64,000 nucleotides of DNA, taken from positions 45,645,754-45,709,753 of the forward strand of contig OV884011.1 in NCBI GenBank assembly GCA_930367205.1. Direction: 5' to 3'. Shown here piece by piece: positions 1 to 11,510 of this stretch. The stretch is from Acanthosoma haemorrhoidale. Taxonomy: Eukaryota; Arthropoda; Insecta; Hemiptera; Acanthosomatidae. The notes beneath the pieces are model-generated. The model searched no databases. It was not told where the DNA came from and saw only the letters and a program-made list of their open reading frames with translations. Position 1 is the first letter of the stretch. Every line of letters begins with the position of its first letter. The position numbers and the translations under genes were made by a program.

Positions 1-1033
1 TATAAATTTCTGTTTTTCTGTTGTGTATATACTAAGTATAATATATATATCCTAAATTTAAACCGTATATACCATTTTCACTTTTTAATATTCACTTCTG
101 AATGCTAAGTCTTGTTATATTTAGCTATTAATTTAAAACTATTGCGTATTCAAGAGCGATGATTGCTGTGCGTCCTGTTATATCTAGTTGTTTATTTAAC
201 ATTATTGTGTGGATTCACAACTTTTCGTTAGATGGTACGGTAAATGGTAAATATATAATACTATTTGCATTTAAATATTTACCTAACAAAAATAAGTATT
301 CGACCAAGCTTTAGTTATCAATGCAGAAAATTGGTGAAATTGAGGTGATATGCTCTACTCTGTTGACAGCGAATGGTCTTAATTGAAGATGTAAACACGA
401 ATGCTCCACAATAATAATGTATCTTTCTGAGAGAAACATTCAGGTCATAATGATTTCGTCAATTTCGAAGCATGAGTGAGGCTGTCACAAAGGTTAATAA
501 TATCGAAGTGAGATATTGACAACCGAAATTATAAAGTTTGACAAGCTCAACAGTACGATTAGAATCAGCTTGTTAAAGGCTGTGAAGATAATGTCATCTC
601 AATGGGTCCTAGAATACATATTGATTGGGAGCGACGTTTCTCATTAAGATTCATATAGGCTGGCGCACAATAAATCCAATAAAATTAAACTAATAATAAT
701 CATATTAGATTTTTTCAGTTTGGCCAACGGTGTTAAATTTTTACTTACCGTTGATACAGACATCATAGAAATCTATCTCGTGGTATCAACACAGCAATAC
801 CACCTTAATTAATTACATGTCACAACTTAAACTTCCCCATCCTGTTTAAACAATTAGGAGGGTTTAACTAACTTTAAAACAGATCGGATATTTATCTCAA
901 GATAGTTTGGCATGTAGTATTACCGTTCACAGGTAGCAACTATCTCTAATCAACCTTAAACTTCTTCCCTTGCTTTTCCTCCATATGTAGACCAATGATC
1001 AAGCATTTCTCCCCTTATATTTTATGTTTGCCA
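1..1033. other. AT-rich sequence, no gene seen
   Basis: No open frame, repeat or RNA gene could be supported here. A donor-like GTAAGT on the minus strand near 743 has no open exon behind it: all three frames stop within a few codons of the only plausible acceptor near 843. If the minus-strand gene described below is real, this stretch is intron. Confidence 0.5.
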
Positions 1034-1565
1034 GGATTCAGAGAGACCTAGATCGGATCAGTCAGTACCTGGGCAAACCTGAATAAACTTAGGCTAATGC
1101 AGCGAAAACCCAGGCAATTGTCAGGCACCAGCTTCTTCCTCCGATATTCCCGCTTTAACCCTTAATAAGGATCGCACCACTTTCTGCTCCACCGTCGAAA
1201 ACCTAGGGACAACCATTGACCAATCCCTTTCTATGAACCCTGACACTATTCCATCGCTCTCGCTATCTGCTCCCCCATTCTACTTTGACTATGGCTGTGT
1301 CTAGAGCAAGTTGAAGCGAATTATGAATTGCTGTGAATGAATTGAACACACACACAAATTGAAATACTTAGTCCACTCCCGGAACACAAAATCCCGTTTC
1401 TCTGGCCTTTTTACTCCTGCCCACAACACTGCAGCATACGATCGGTCCTTCTTTGCTCACTCTAGTGCCCTCGGACGGTTCGTAAAACCGTCTAAGCTCT
1501 CCTATCCCAACACATCATCACCATTGAAAGTCGCTCGTCAGTCCACTATTAATTTAATGGTTTTT
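1034..1565 (+). mobile_element. Degraded LINE, C-terminal part of reverse transcriptase
   Basis: Reading the plus strand gives recognisable late blocks of a non-LTR retrotransposon reverse transcriptase in the right order. IQRDLDRISQ is at 1036-1065. KTQAIV, the N..KT motif E region, is near 1105-1122. VENLGTTIDQSLS is near 1194-1232. HNTAAYDRSFFAHSS, typical of the C-terminus of CR1/I/Jockey-type enzymes, is near 1420-1464. Stops lie between the blocks, and there is at least one frame change between KTQAIV and VENLG, so the copy is dead. The catalytic FADD block and everything upstream are missing, meaning a 5'-truncated insertion. The match is from family knowledge and is not a database hit; the clade (CR1, I or Jockey-like) is not resolved. 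The 3' UTR and tail could not be delimited. Confidence 0.6.
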
Positions 1566-2351
1566 ATTTAATGACATGCTGCTATTTAGACTTCTGCATT
1601 TTTGTTTTTAATTAAAGGCGGATTCTAATCACTATATTTACTAAAAGCAGTTAAACAATTTATATTTTATTTCATGATTATTATTATTATCATTCCTATA
1701 GAGATTTACACTTTATTTTACATTGACATAATGTTTTTTTATTATTATGATGTAATAGTTATTTTTATTTGCCAGATGTTAATTTGTCATCTTCATACAG
1801 GGGCTTTATCTCGGAATAAACGTTTTTTCTATTCTATATCCAAGAAGGTGACCAAAGGTTAAAGGCTAGTTTAGTATATCGCCCCTATAACCATGAAGGC
1901 GGGCTAAGCAGTGAAGATAGTATGGCACACCTAATATATCTAAGATGAGAGTTTAACGATAGTTTGTCATGACAATCCTGTATACAAGGCAGCCTAAGGA
2001 TAGCATGATCCTAACAATCCACAAGTACTAAAACGTAATAAGCCGGACAAAGCCAGCCTACCTAGAAAAAGTTAAGTTTCAACTGTCTTTAAAAAAAAGA
2101 ATGATCAGAAATAAAAAAGGTATTATTATTAAGACCGTTTCCCTCTAAATGATGAGCCGGCAGAAATAACGGCTGAACAAATAGGTTAGGAAGGATAGAA
2201 GATTCCAAAGAAAAATAAAGATTAAAAAAAAGGGAGAGAGAAAGGTGACAGGTAGTAAAAAGGACTGAGACGGTAGTGGTATAGTAAACAAGAGGTCGAT
2301 CACCCTGTCCACTGTTTACACTGAACTGGCAGAAAAGAGGGAGAGGAAGAG

Positions 2352-2353
<2 letters not shown>
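1566..2353. other. AT-rich stretch without gene
   Basis: Short AT-rich open frames only. The last 250 bases become purine-rich on the plus strand and lead into the GA microsatellite. An apparent minus-strand frame through the microsatellite is mostly a Ser-Leu run encoded by the repeat and is not credible as a gene. Confidence 0.5.

Positions 2354-2423
<70 letters not shown>
2354..2423. repeat. (GA)n microsatellite
   Basis: About 35 uninterrupted GA dinucleotides, with further GAGT/GA-rich sequence to about 2510. A transcript from the minus strand would carry a long (UC)n tract. Confidence 0.97.
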
Positions 2424-2426
<3 letters not shown>

Positions 2427-3782
2427 TAAAAGGCGGCCAGCTCATTGAGCGGCCCTTTGTGTGCGGGGGCTTGGATAAAGCGAGACAGAGTGAGTGAGTG
2501 AGAGAGAGAGTATGGTGGGATGAGGGAAGGGGCAGATAAATGTATGGCAACTCGTTAATTTACAGTAACTGTCTGTTAGCACAACACGCCATCAATGTAA
2601 TGCCTTTCCCCCTCCACCCCGCCTTATATCTTTATGTAAACATCTTCAGTAGCTCTTTACGGAGGACTATTACCTTTTTTGAATTTTTCACGCCTTTTCC
2701 TGATTTTTCCCTACTGTTTTTCTTCGGTACTTCCTATGAAAACGGGTTCATCCCATACAAAATAACATTCTTCCAGGCTTTATTCACGCTTACGTGCGTT
2801 AGGTCATTTTTTATCTCAAAAAAGTCTGTACTGTTGGTTAGTTGAACAAAAAACAAACTACTAGCTTAGAAAATGGGGTACTTTTGTAGTGTATTGTATG
2901 TATGCTCTCAAGTGGCAGCCGTGAAAATGATTAAATCAATCTGTATTAAAAGGTAAATTTAATACATAACACCTTTAAATATGCTGAGTAGTTTTTTGTT
3001 AGAATACAATAGGAAAAACAAAGTAAACGCACGTTTCAGTAGATTTTAACACCTATCAAGTCCCAGCCCAGCAGGAAGTTTAAAACCCTTCTCAATTTCT
3101 TTTATAGTTAAGGGCACATTAAAGTAATAAAGCTAAATTAGCTTCAAAGATATTCACAAATAAAAAAACTGTTTACCAATCAGTTTTAAATATGATCTTG
3201 TTTGTTTAGGCTATTGTCAGTTTTTGTTATATTAGTTGAAAAGGTAATCAGAGTTTAACAATTGACGATAAAAATACGAGGCAACTAATACTCATTTTTT
3301 TTTTGCTTAGAAATTCCCTTCATCGTTATTTGTGACAGTGTTATCAAGTTATACACAGGCTACACTTATATATAAGACTGAGAAGCTAGGGCCAAGAACC
3401 GAACAGAGGGCATTCACTGATGGACAGGGTAGAAGCGGGCTAATGCAGTTCCCCTGTACTACACCGCAGCCCATCTCCCGACCGGCCCCTATATACCTAC
3501 TAGCCACTGTATAATTAATAGCTCATATCCAATTACTCCAAACAGATAACGTTACAATACCTCATTGGAGGTTACATCAAATGCTGGAACTTATCGTTTT
3601 CCATAAACAGAATTATCCCTAAAATTTGGGAACAATCGAACCATAAAAATAGCATTATTAAGGCTAATAAATTCTTCACGAAAATATTCATATTATACAT
3701 CTTCATGCCATACTTACGTTTTAGTGAGATAATAAAGCGATTCACTTATTTTACGCCGTGTTTTGTAATTATATACTGAAAA
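2424..3782. other. Intronic-looking stretch without gene
   Basis: 2430-2860 is less AT-rich than its surroundings, with short frames on both strands and no recognisable protein. From 2860 on it is AT-rich. The small frame at 3332-3514 resembles no family known to me. Confidence 0.4.
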
Positions 3783-3825
3783 TCCACTTACCTGAAACAA
3801 AGAAAAGAAAATTATTACAATGTAT
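3783..3825 (-). other. Recursive splice site (zero-nucleotide exon, ratchet point)
   Basis: On the minus strand a pyrimidine tract (TTCTTTTCTTTG at about 3811-3799) runs into TTTCAG, whose last G is base 3792. This is followed at once by GTAAGTGGA from 3791. A complete 3' splice site is therefore fused to a perfect 5' splice site with no exon between, the signature of ratchet points in very long insect introns, where an intron is removed in steps. The upstream TAATAAT offers branch-point-like sequence. The site lies on the same strand as the proposed exons at 53 kb and 45 kb, inside the same long intron. It closely resembles the site at 27283-27325. Function is inferred from the motif; no RNA evidence is available. 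Confidence 0.72.
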
Positions 3826-3849
3826 CATATAATTGAGTTGAATTACAAA

Positions 3850-3935
3850 TGTAAATTTTTTATTGTTTTAAATAGAGATTCGAACCCAGAACCTTCATGA
3901 TAAACCATAGTCAATATAGTGTTTTCGGTGAAGAC
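3850..3935 (-). repeat. tRNA-related SINE fragment
   Basis: On the minus strand, GACTATGG, a short spacer, GGTTCTGGGTTCGAATCTC and an AT-rich tail follow one another. GGGTTCGAATC is a pol III B-box as in tRNA T-arms. The core GGTTCTGGGTTC recurs at 42200-42225. No full cloverleaf or convincing A-box is visible, so this is a SINE remnant and not a tRNA gene. Confidence 0.35.
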
Positions 3936-4588
3936 CAGGAATAAAACTATTATTATTAACAATATTTGTATAAAAACTGACTATATCCATTATTGTAAGA
4001 TTCAACTTTTAGATGGTAAATATTAATGTCCATATATCAACTAGTTTAATTAAAGTTCACATTTTTATGAACAACAACCTCTCGTTGATAAGAAAATTCG
4101 CTTGTGAAAGTTGTAAGAGGAAGAAATAAAAGTAGGTTGGCAATATAAAAGCTTTTATGTTAACGTGGATAATAAATTTGGGTGGTTTTTCGCTTCTATC
4201 ATGTAATCAGTTACTTTTTTTCTCCAAAAACAGAAATTATTAGGTATTAAGAAGACATAGATAACAGGAGCATTTTCATAAAACATAAGTGAGCTCCGTT
4301 ATTTACCAGACATTATAATGACACTTTATATAACACTTTTAAATACGTTCAAGAAGTGTCCAAATAAAATAAATAAATATCCTGAGTTGTAATATGTATG
4401 TGGACTTAATGATAAACGTTTTCGAACCCTTAACAGTTTAACTGTGATACATCACAGCTTAGCTCATGCACCGGATCACGACGGTAGGTGCCAGGCTATA
4501 AATATATAGGGAGAGAGAGATAATTATTTGAAAGTTATTGCTAAAGGAAAGAATATAGCCATCAATAGCCATTTTATTATAGGAGCCA
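3936..4588. other. AT-rich stretch without gene
   Basis: Nothing recognisable except a TATA-like CTATAAATATATAG at about 4496-4509, followed by a short GA run. No transcription unit can be attached to it. Confidence 0.45.
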
Positions 4589-4722
4589 GGCCCGGCCATG
4601 GGGTGGGGAGAGCGCATGCGCCCCGGCGGCAATGCGCCATTGCCCTCCCCCCAACGGGAGGGTCCCAAAAATTTCCACCATGGGGCGCCTTCCCCTCTAT
4701 TATATGGCGCCTATCTCATTAA
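4589..4722. promoter_or_regulatory. GC-rich island with NRF-1-like palindrome
   Basis: A sharply bounded GC-rich island inside AT-rich DNA. It contains the perfect palindrome GCGCATGCGC at 4612-4621, which matches the NRF-1/erect-wing binding consensus. It also has two GGCGCC palindromes near 4685 and 4709 and homeodomain-like CATTAAATTT. Overlapping open frames on both strands reflect the GC content and look like no protein. It may be a cis-regulatory element or unmethylated CpG island; no exon boundary is evident. Confidence 0.3.
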
Positions 4723-5688
4723 ATTTCATAAAACTTGTACGGCTATTGTTTGGCTGGCGGTGAACGAACCGCTCGGCTGGTCTGCACTGATAAAAGTTCT
4801 CTGTGGGTGTATAGGGGCGTAAAATTTATATTACTGTACCCTTTTACCAAACCAGAGCATTAAAAAAAAAAGTTTATTTCTGTCTACTCGTTGCTCTCAC
4901 CGGTCCGAAGGTTCGTTACTACAAACTTTCGCTCATTTCTAAATTCAAAACTTAGTCATTATGTGAGGGTTTTACGTATATATTTCAAACAGAGATAGCT
5001 GATCTGTTAAATTAATATCCTTTGTACAGATCGTGTGCATACTCAAAGATGTATTAATAGAGTATCCTAGGTTAGGGTCAATCCGATAATAAATGGTAAT
5101 GGCGAAGCTGAGTCCATTGATTGCATCCAAGCAGGGACGGATATAATCTACATATCTGACGATGATCCACATGAGCCATCAAAGAGATAGAGTACAAAGT
5201 GGAAAACCATGCAACCTTTGACATTTGACCTCGGAGAAATGGGGTTTGGACTTTCTCTTTCCTGTTAAAGTGGAAGTGAAACTTCCCAAAGCAACCGGCC
5301 GACGGCTAAAAATGTATTCAAAATATAAACGGTTTTTCTTTAATGAACAATAAATACTAGCCGATCGAGTACAGTTGGTTAGAGTAGGCGTTTCATGCTC
5401 ATCATTTTATAACAGAAAATATGAACTGTATTTTTTAACTTAATGACTGCACGGTAACTTTAATCAATTTTCGTTGAAACCAAGTTATTTCATTTAAAAT
5501 AGCAACAATATTCGATCAAATCTATTCAATAATTTTAATGATCGCTATCGCAGAACATGAAGGTCGAGTCCCCAAATGAAAGTAAAACTTCTACCTTTAC
5601 TTTTGGGCAAGGTAACTATCAGACAAGACCACACCACTAAATACATTTTACAATGACATAAATCCACTCGGATGGCTAATTATTTCCA
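4723..5688. other. AT-rich stretch without gene
   Basis: No repeat or coding segment recognised. The minus-strand frame at 4972-5172 has no family resemblance. Confidence 0.45.
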
Positions 5689-5860
5689 GAAGATGCCGGG
5701 TTTTAAAAATTTATAGGCAACCAAAGGAGAATGGGGCAGGGGAGGTCCCTCTCCAGCCTATAATTACATTAAACCGTAAATTGAAATCCCCCTGGGGGAG
5801 TTGGCGGCACGTAGTCATTCGTCAACGCTCGCTACATCGAAAAGTATTACGTCGCTTCCC
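5689..5860. promoter_or_regulatory. GC-richer island, putative cis-regulatory element
   Basis: Balanced-composition island containing TATAATTACATTAAACC (homeodomain-like TAATTA and ATTAAA cores) next to GGGGCAGGGG and CCCCCTGGGGGAG. It stands out from the surrounding AT-rich sequence. Regulatory function is inferred only from composition and motif density. Confidence 0.2.
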
Positions 5861-7295
5861 TCTCCTTTATTTCCCCTTCATTAAGGATATTCTTTTTTTT
5901 TTTTCTAAATATATCTTCTTGCCCATATTTTTCTTTTTATTACAATTTTCCCGGTTTTTTTCCTATACCTCGACTGAAAAAACACATGATTATCATCTTC
6001 TACTTATTGTCTTTTCTTGTTGCCAGGAACTGATGCATGCAAAGCATGTTAGTATGTCAAAAAGGTGTAGATTAATAAATTTGATGCAAATTTACCAACT
6101 CTCATTTCACCGTCCTAAGCGGATATTACATCAAATTCATCCACGGTTATTCACGATTAACTATATACTCCTAATACAATAATGCATTCAGGGAACAAGG
6201 AGTAAGAGGCCTTAAGTCACCCTCAGTCAGCATAAGGACGTATTGTCAAGAATGATGCTGACATATCTAGTATGCCGAAACGACGTGCTTACATTTTATC
6301 AAATACTCGTAATGAACCTAAGAATATATCCCAACAAATTCATCCACTCAAAACCCTGTGTCTTGTGTGTTCTAGTTGACGACTACTCCATGAAGCATTT
6401 TCCAACTAAATTGCGTAGAGAATAAACAGTTGTAGATCAGATGATCGGATATGCAGTGCCTATGTGCCCTGCCCTGGAAAAGGCAAGGGCTCAATTGAGT
6501 TGTACAGCTTGCAAGAAACCAAACTACCGATGAAAGTCAGAACGTTTCTGCTCGTTGTCCGCCGATAGACGGAGGTACCGATCTTGGACCCGCCCCCACC
6601 CACCTTTAGAGCGGTTAACAGTGCACCTTCGATCCATTCTGGAAGGAAGAGGAAGATTTTCCCAAGTACCTCAACTGTACATCAATAATCATTGTCGGGT
6701 CGTCACGAGGGAGGTGCCTAGTTACCCTAGCCCTGGTGACGAAGTGAGGGTTGATTAGGTTATGACCCAGACAAACGTTTTATGACGGTCTTACTATCAG
6801 ACTCCATATTTGATAGGCATGTGCCCGGACAATGCACTATGTTTAGGAGAAGAGGAATAGGGTAGGTATTGTAGGTAGTTTATGTGATCTTGGAATGACC
6901 ACGAATTAACACTCGGTATATGAGGGTAGGCGAAATCCGTCCGGATCCCAAAGGCGAGTGTGAACCAGAGAGAGGCAGACTGGATTGCCGTGGGAGACAC
7001 TACTTGGTAAATTTGTAGGGCCACGACAACCGTTGTCTGCGAGGGAGAGGTCTCACCCAAGGAGATGCTAGTTTTAGCGAGGCGAAGACAGAGAAACCCA
7101 CTAGGAGAGTGTGGGGTCTGACAAGGGCGGGCTAAAACATAGCGAGGTTAGGAAGAGAGGTCCAGAGGTTTTCATAAGTGAGAAGGCCAAGTCTTGAACA
7201 TCAGTGCAGCCGCGAGTCATCAGATAGAGTCGTCGGGAGAATGATTTAGTTTTACGAGGGTAGAATTACAATAATTTTTCTACAACAATGACATA
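5861..7295. other. Unresolved region; 6440-7250 has repeat-like composition
   Basis: 5861-6430 is AT-rich. From about 6440 to 7250 the composition becomes balanced and purine-rich, with several frame-interrupted open stretches on both strands. This continues up to the LINE 3' end at 7296. It could be an older transposon or a further rearranged piece, but no conserved transposase or reverse transcriptase block was recognised. Confidence 0.3.
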
Positions 7296-8925
7296 AATTT
7301 TCTATGTGAAGTTAATTTTCTATGTGAAGTTAAAATTACAAATCACAGGACTAGGTGATGGGGCTCACCTTCAGGTTACAATGAGGGGACTACAAACTAA
7401 AAACCTAAGACTAAAGCGTTCCTGCCGCGACAGCATCCTGCCATTGATAGGGGAACGGACCGGGGGTTATCGTGTTGAACACCTGGTTTGTCAAGTACTG
7501 TAGGGAGTCAACAAAATTTATATGTCTACGTTGGATGAATTTATCCACCGTAGGCAAATCAAAGATCCCATAAAGCTCACTGTTGCTCGGCTGCTCGAAT
7601 GAAGTATGTCTGACCACTTTCATCAGTACACCGTTTTTGAATTGCTGGAGTCGCCGAGCTGTCGTATACGTCAGCTGACGAAAAAGCGGTGCTCCGTACA
7701 GTAGGCCTAAGTACACTCTTGTAAATCAATAGCTTTAGACGCAGTGATAGATTGGAGGAAGTCAGTAAATGCGTAAGCAGGTAGGACTTAGTGCGGGTAC
7801 GCTTCAACTTTCTCGCAAAATGGTTACTAAAACGGTGTCTGTCCATTTCAATCCCCAGATATACTAGGTTGTTGGCTGGTGAGTTTTGCTGCGTTCCTAC
7901 TGTGTAAGTAGTATGCAGCGCACGTTTTCTATTTTGGAAGGAGGAAATTACGCAGTCAGTCTTACCGTTTTAGCGTTTATAGAGATATTGAGTCTCCCCC
8001 CCCCCAATCTCTCACTGATCTGGTTACAGGCTATTTCAGCCTGTCTAAGAGCTACCTTGGCGCTCATGATGCTACTGTACGCGATACGCGGTGTCATCAG
8101 CGAAAGCAGTAACTGTTGTGTTTTTATATCGGGCTCCTACAATTTCAGACGTGTACACGTTGAACAGTACAGGAGATAGAACGGCTCCTTGGGGTACTCC
8201 ACAGGTCAGTGGCACAGCTTCGGAGAAGCTATCACCCACCCGCACCCGCTTCGATCTGTTGTTCAGGAAGCTAACCAGAATTGAATAGAGTTGCTCCGGG
8301 CATTCCTGGTTGCAGAGCATTTGGCACAGTGTCCCGTAAGACACCGATTCGAATGCTCGAGTGCAGTCAATCGAAATCATAGCCGTGGGTATGTTTCTAT
8401 TCAAGTTATGGCTAGCTTTTGACTGTAGCTTTAGAAGGGGATGCTCTGCACTCATACTGGATTGAAATCGAGTCTGTTCTGGTGGAATGATGTTATTTTC
8501 CGCGCAGTCATTTTTGAGATAATTCAATAGAATATTCTGAAACATTTTCCCTATTTGCGGTAGCAAGCTGATCGGGCGGTAGTGTGTTGGGTGATCTCCG
8601 CTCTTTGCTGGCTTTAGTAATGGAAACAAGATTTTTCGGGTATGGCCGAACTCCTTGCAACGGTAGCACTGAGGAGCCCCCCTCTGGTCCTTAAAGGTCA
8701 CGATTCGGACTATGACGTGGCTGATAGCACGTACCTTTTTTATGGCGTTCAGGGTGACGCTCGCATTAGCTGTAACTAGGACTGGCGAAATATCTTCTTT
8801 TAGTCCTGTTGGGTCACTTTTTCTGAGTCTTCGCACATCGACGACTCCTGTACAGCATCCACTATTGTAGTTTTAATTTCTTCGATGTCCTCCGGGACAT
8901 CCAAGCCAAGAAGAAAATATGATTT
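7296..8925 (-). mobile_element. Jockey-clade LINE (family A), rearranged and inactive
   Basis: A non-LTR retrotransposon on the minus strand. Its first part is an ORF1 (gag) C-terminus: LDVPEDIEEIK near 8905, then a frame holding CYRCKEFGH, a CX2CX4H zinc knuckle. Three residues after the knuckle histidine the frame passes straight into reverse transcriptase (FPLLKPAKSG, then YRPISLL). The final Cys of the knuckle, the endonuclease and the RT N-terminus are therefore deleted. RT motif A (ISIDCTRAFE), motif B (CGVPQGAVLSP) and the catalytic AFADD are present. After FADD the frame breaks near 8072 and again around a C-run at 7997-8006. Downstream pieces (YKSVLRP, FDLPTVDKF, FVDSLQYLTN) complete the C-terminus. 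The 3' end has a GGTGA-GCCCCA-TCACC hairpin (7354-7369) and two perfect 18-bp tandem units (7296-7331). GC-rich sequence to about 9120 may be further gag. Confidence 0.85.
8072..8836 (-). pseudogene. Gag zinc knuckle fused to LINE reverse transcriptase, 254-codon frame
   Basis: Uninterrupted frame inside the family A element. Residues about 1-68 are gag-derived, with Cys57, Cys60 and His65 of a CCHC knuckle. From about residue 69 it is reverse transcriptase. YRPISLL is at 86-92, the motif A Asp at 157, GVPQGAVLSP at 213-222, and the Asp pair of FADD at 247-248. The frame stops right after the FADD block, so the thumb and C-terminus are out of frame. A normal Jockey element encodes gag and an endonuclease-RT as separate proteins. 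This fusion arose by deletion and cannot be an active enzyme: the endonuclease is gone and the RT is incomplete. The initiating ATG is arbitrary, because gag coding continues upstream in another frame near 8915. Confidence 0.8.
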
Positions 8926-9840
8926 ACAGGCCAAACCCCGGGTCTTTATCGTATACCCAGCTGGCTTCGTTAGTGCCCAATCATATGAGGTATTATTGTA
9001 CCCAATGCCAGCTCAGTATGCGGTGGCCCTTTGTTCTCGGCAGCTCTAGGCCTGGCCTGGTCTGGTTCGCTTTTTTACTACCTCTCTGGGTAGTTCTGGC
9101 GGGTTCCCAGCCCCTATAACTAATTGACCTGCAGCTGCGCCTTTATTGTTTACAACATTTATGGTTTGGTAATGTTATTTACATTTGCTTTAAATTAATT
9201 TACAATAGAGTATAGGGTGATTTATCTTATGTAGTTAGCGGTCACTACGATCATCTACATGAATTATCATACCAGAGCATCTCGTAAGCAGATGATGCTC
9301 GGCAGGGTTTGAAGAAACTAATCCCGTTTTGGTCACTGCATGTAGGAAGGCAGAAACAAAATTAAAGTGAAATTAAAAATGTGTTAAGACTTTTTACAAA
9401 ACGTCAAAAACACCATGTTAGCAAGTCGCGATGGCTCTAAGAAAAACTGCAGTAATTTCTTCAGCAACTGACACAAACAGCACCACCAATAGATAAATAA
9501 GCGTAAGATCTAATATTTAAAACTACAAAAACAAGAACGAGAAGGATATAATGCGATTATGTTTATTTTTAGTGGAAAAAAAAGTGTTCAGGTCGCATGA
9601 TATTTTCCTTTTTTAAGGGTCTCAAATATCCTTGTTAAAATTACTTCCCGTTATATGCAAAAGCTGCATTTATTATCGGGTTTTTTCTAAGCAGTATGGG
9701 CTTTGTTTGATTTTCTTGATCTGCCACACGGAACTTGAATGTTTGGTCTTAATTAATCTAAGTAAATTCCAGGGCTTTAAACGAAAATAAACAAGAATAG
9801 AATTCATCCAAAAACGTCAAGCGAGACAGTGTGGAAGAGA
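8926..9840. other. Possible LINE 5' remnant, then AT-rich sequence
   Basis: 8926-9120 keeps the balanced base composition of the adjacent LINE and may be more of its gag region, but no clear block is readable. From 9130 to 9840 the sequence is AT-rich with nothing recognised. Confidence 0.35.
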
Positions 9841-10150
9841 AAGTAATAGAGAGAGAGGGTGAGAGAGACAGGACATCAAAGATAAGAGAAGCGACCGCTG
9901 TGCTTGTAAACTGAGCAACCAGGACACATGCAACAGGCTACTAACCAATAAAGCTCATTTGTCACACACCCCTGTCACTGGAGCCTGTTTATTTATTGCA
10001 GTTTTATTGCTCTCCCATTTGGCACCTGTTCCCTTTCTTTATTCTTTATTGCAGTTTAAAAGGTCGTTAGAAGCGAGGCCAACTAATCTTTATCGTCACT
10101 TGTGCATTCCGAGAAATGACAGCTATTCTTCAGTAGAGATGGTTAAGTAA
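9841..10150. promoter_or_regulatory. GA-rich patch and caudal/Abd-B-like site cluster
   Basis: A short GA-rich patch (9845-9870) is followed by a less AT-rich block. The block contains CCTGTTTATTTATTGC next to GTTTTATTGC at about 9983-10011 (TTTATTG-type posterior homeodomain-like cores) and CCAATAAAG near 9946. It may be a regulatory element. The short plus-strand frame overlapping it is not convincing as coding. Confidence 0.18.
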
Positions 10151-11458
10151 CTTTCAATAGAAAAAAATAAGGTAACAAATAATAAAGTTGCTGTACGAAA
10201 GTGTATTGTAAATGTACAATTGTCAGTATATGAATACATTGTGCAATCGCCTCACTGTAGTTATGAGTGTATCAGTTAGATTTCCATCAACTAGGCCAAT
10301 ATCCCAACAAATACATCCACTCGAATTATATCACCGCTATCAGCTTCCAGTCCAACTTTTTGATATATGGATAATTAATTTTTTATCTATTTATCTGAGA
10401 TACCAATGGTTCTTGTTAATAATATAGGAAAACTCTGGTTAAAGAAAAATACAAGATTTTACAAAATTTACACGTTTAATTTACTAAGTTTAGTCAATTA
10501 CAAATACAACATTTCTAATGCAGGCTTTAGATCTAATGGGATTAACAAAACTTGATACATTTTCTAAACTATAAGTCAATAATAATTTTAGGCTTTATAG
10601 ATGACCAATAATTATTTTTTAAGTGTTGTCGAGTTGAAGATTCTTGCAAACTTGTAGAAACATTTTGATAAAAAAGAGGCTGGGAAATGTCACAATTTTA
10701 AAGTAAGACAAAGCTATATTTCAAACAGGCCATACGATTAAGCTAACGATATACTAAATTAAACTAAAGGATATTTTTAGTATCTTTACTGTTATTCTGA
10801 TACATAATTAATACTGGTTGATATAAAATATATAAGTATCCTTGCAATTTTATAAAATAAATGTCCATTATTTGTTCACAATGATTATGAGCTGAATTAT
10901 ATTTTTAGGTGTTATATCTTTAAAGTTTTAAATAGATTAAACCACTAACATGGTTACAATGTCAATTGGGGCTGTTGGAAAATTCAGTAGATGTTTAAAT
11001 GAAGTTATTGATTATTATTATAAAAATATTTTAAAAATAAGATTGAAACACTGATTACGAAACTGAAAAGAGTTAATGGAGGGGATACATAAAAGGTCGC
11101 AGGGATAAAGTAAAAACTGAATTGTATCTTTGTAACATCAAAGGCAAAACGGGAAACATTCCCCATCCAGCTCAAAGGGACGATAAAACTAGGTATTCGG
11201 TGTAAAATACGTCTTTTGTGTAAACATCGCTCTCCTATTTACCTTCATCAAGAGGGTCTACAGACCCTTTTCTCTTTTTAATTTTTTTTCCTCTTAATTT
11301 CATTTTCCTTCCTCCTGAAAAGAATGAAAGGAAAATGTACAGAAGGGAGAGAGAGAAAAAAACAACAACACTCTTTTCCTGCCTCAGGAGGAGGTAATGT
11401 TTCAAAGTGGATTTTAAAAAATGTTGGCAGCACACTGTACGAAGCCATAAAACCACTT

Positions 11459-11462
<4 letters not shown>
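10151..11462. other. AT-rich stretch without gene
   Basis: Long AT-rich sequence with no repeat copy, transposon block or splice-bounded exon recognised. A pyrimidine-rich patch at 11260-11320 faces a purine-rich one on the other strand and gives spurious open frames. Confidence 0.5.

Positions 11463-11507
<45 letters not shown>
11463..11507. repeat. (GA)n microsatellite
   Basis: About 22 AG dinucleotides, purines on the plus strand. They encode an artefactual Arg-Glu run in a plus frame. Confidence 0.97.

Positions 11508-11510
<3 letters not shown>

Noticed and set aside
2089..2550. 153-codon minus-strand open frame
   Set aside because: Much of its length is a Ser-Leu run encoded by the (GA)n microsatellite.
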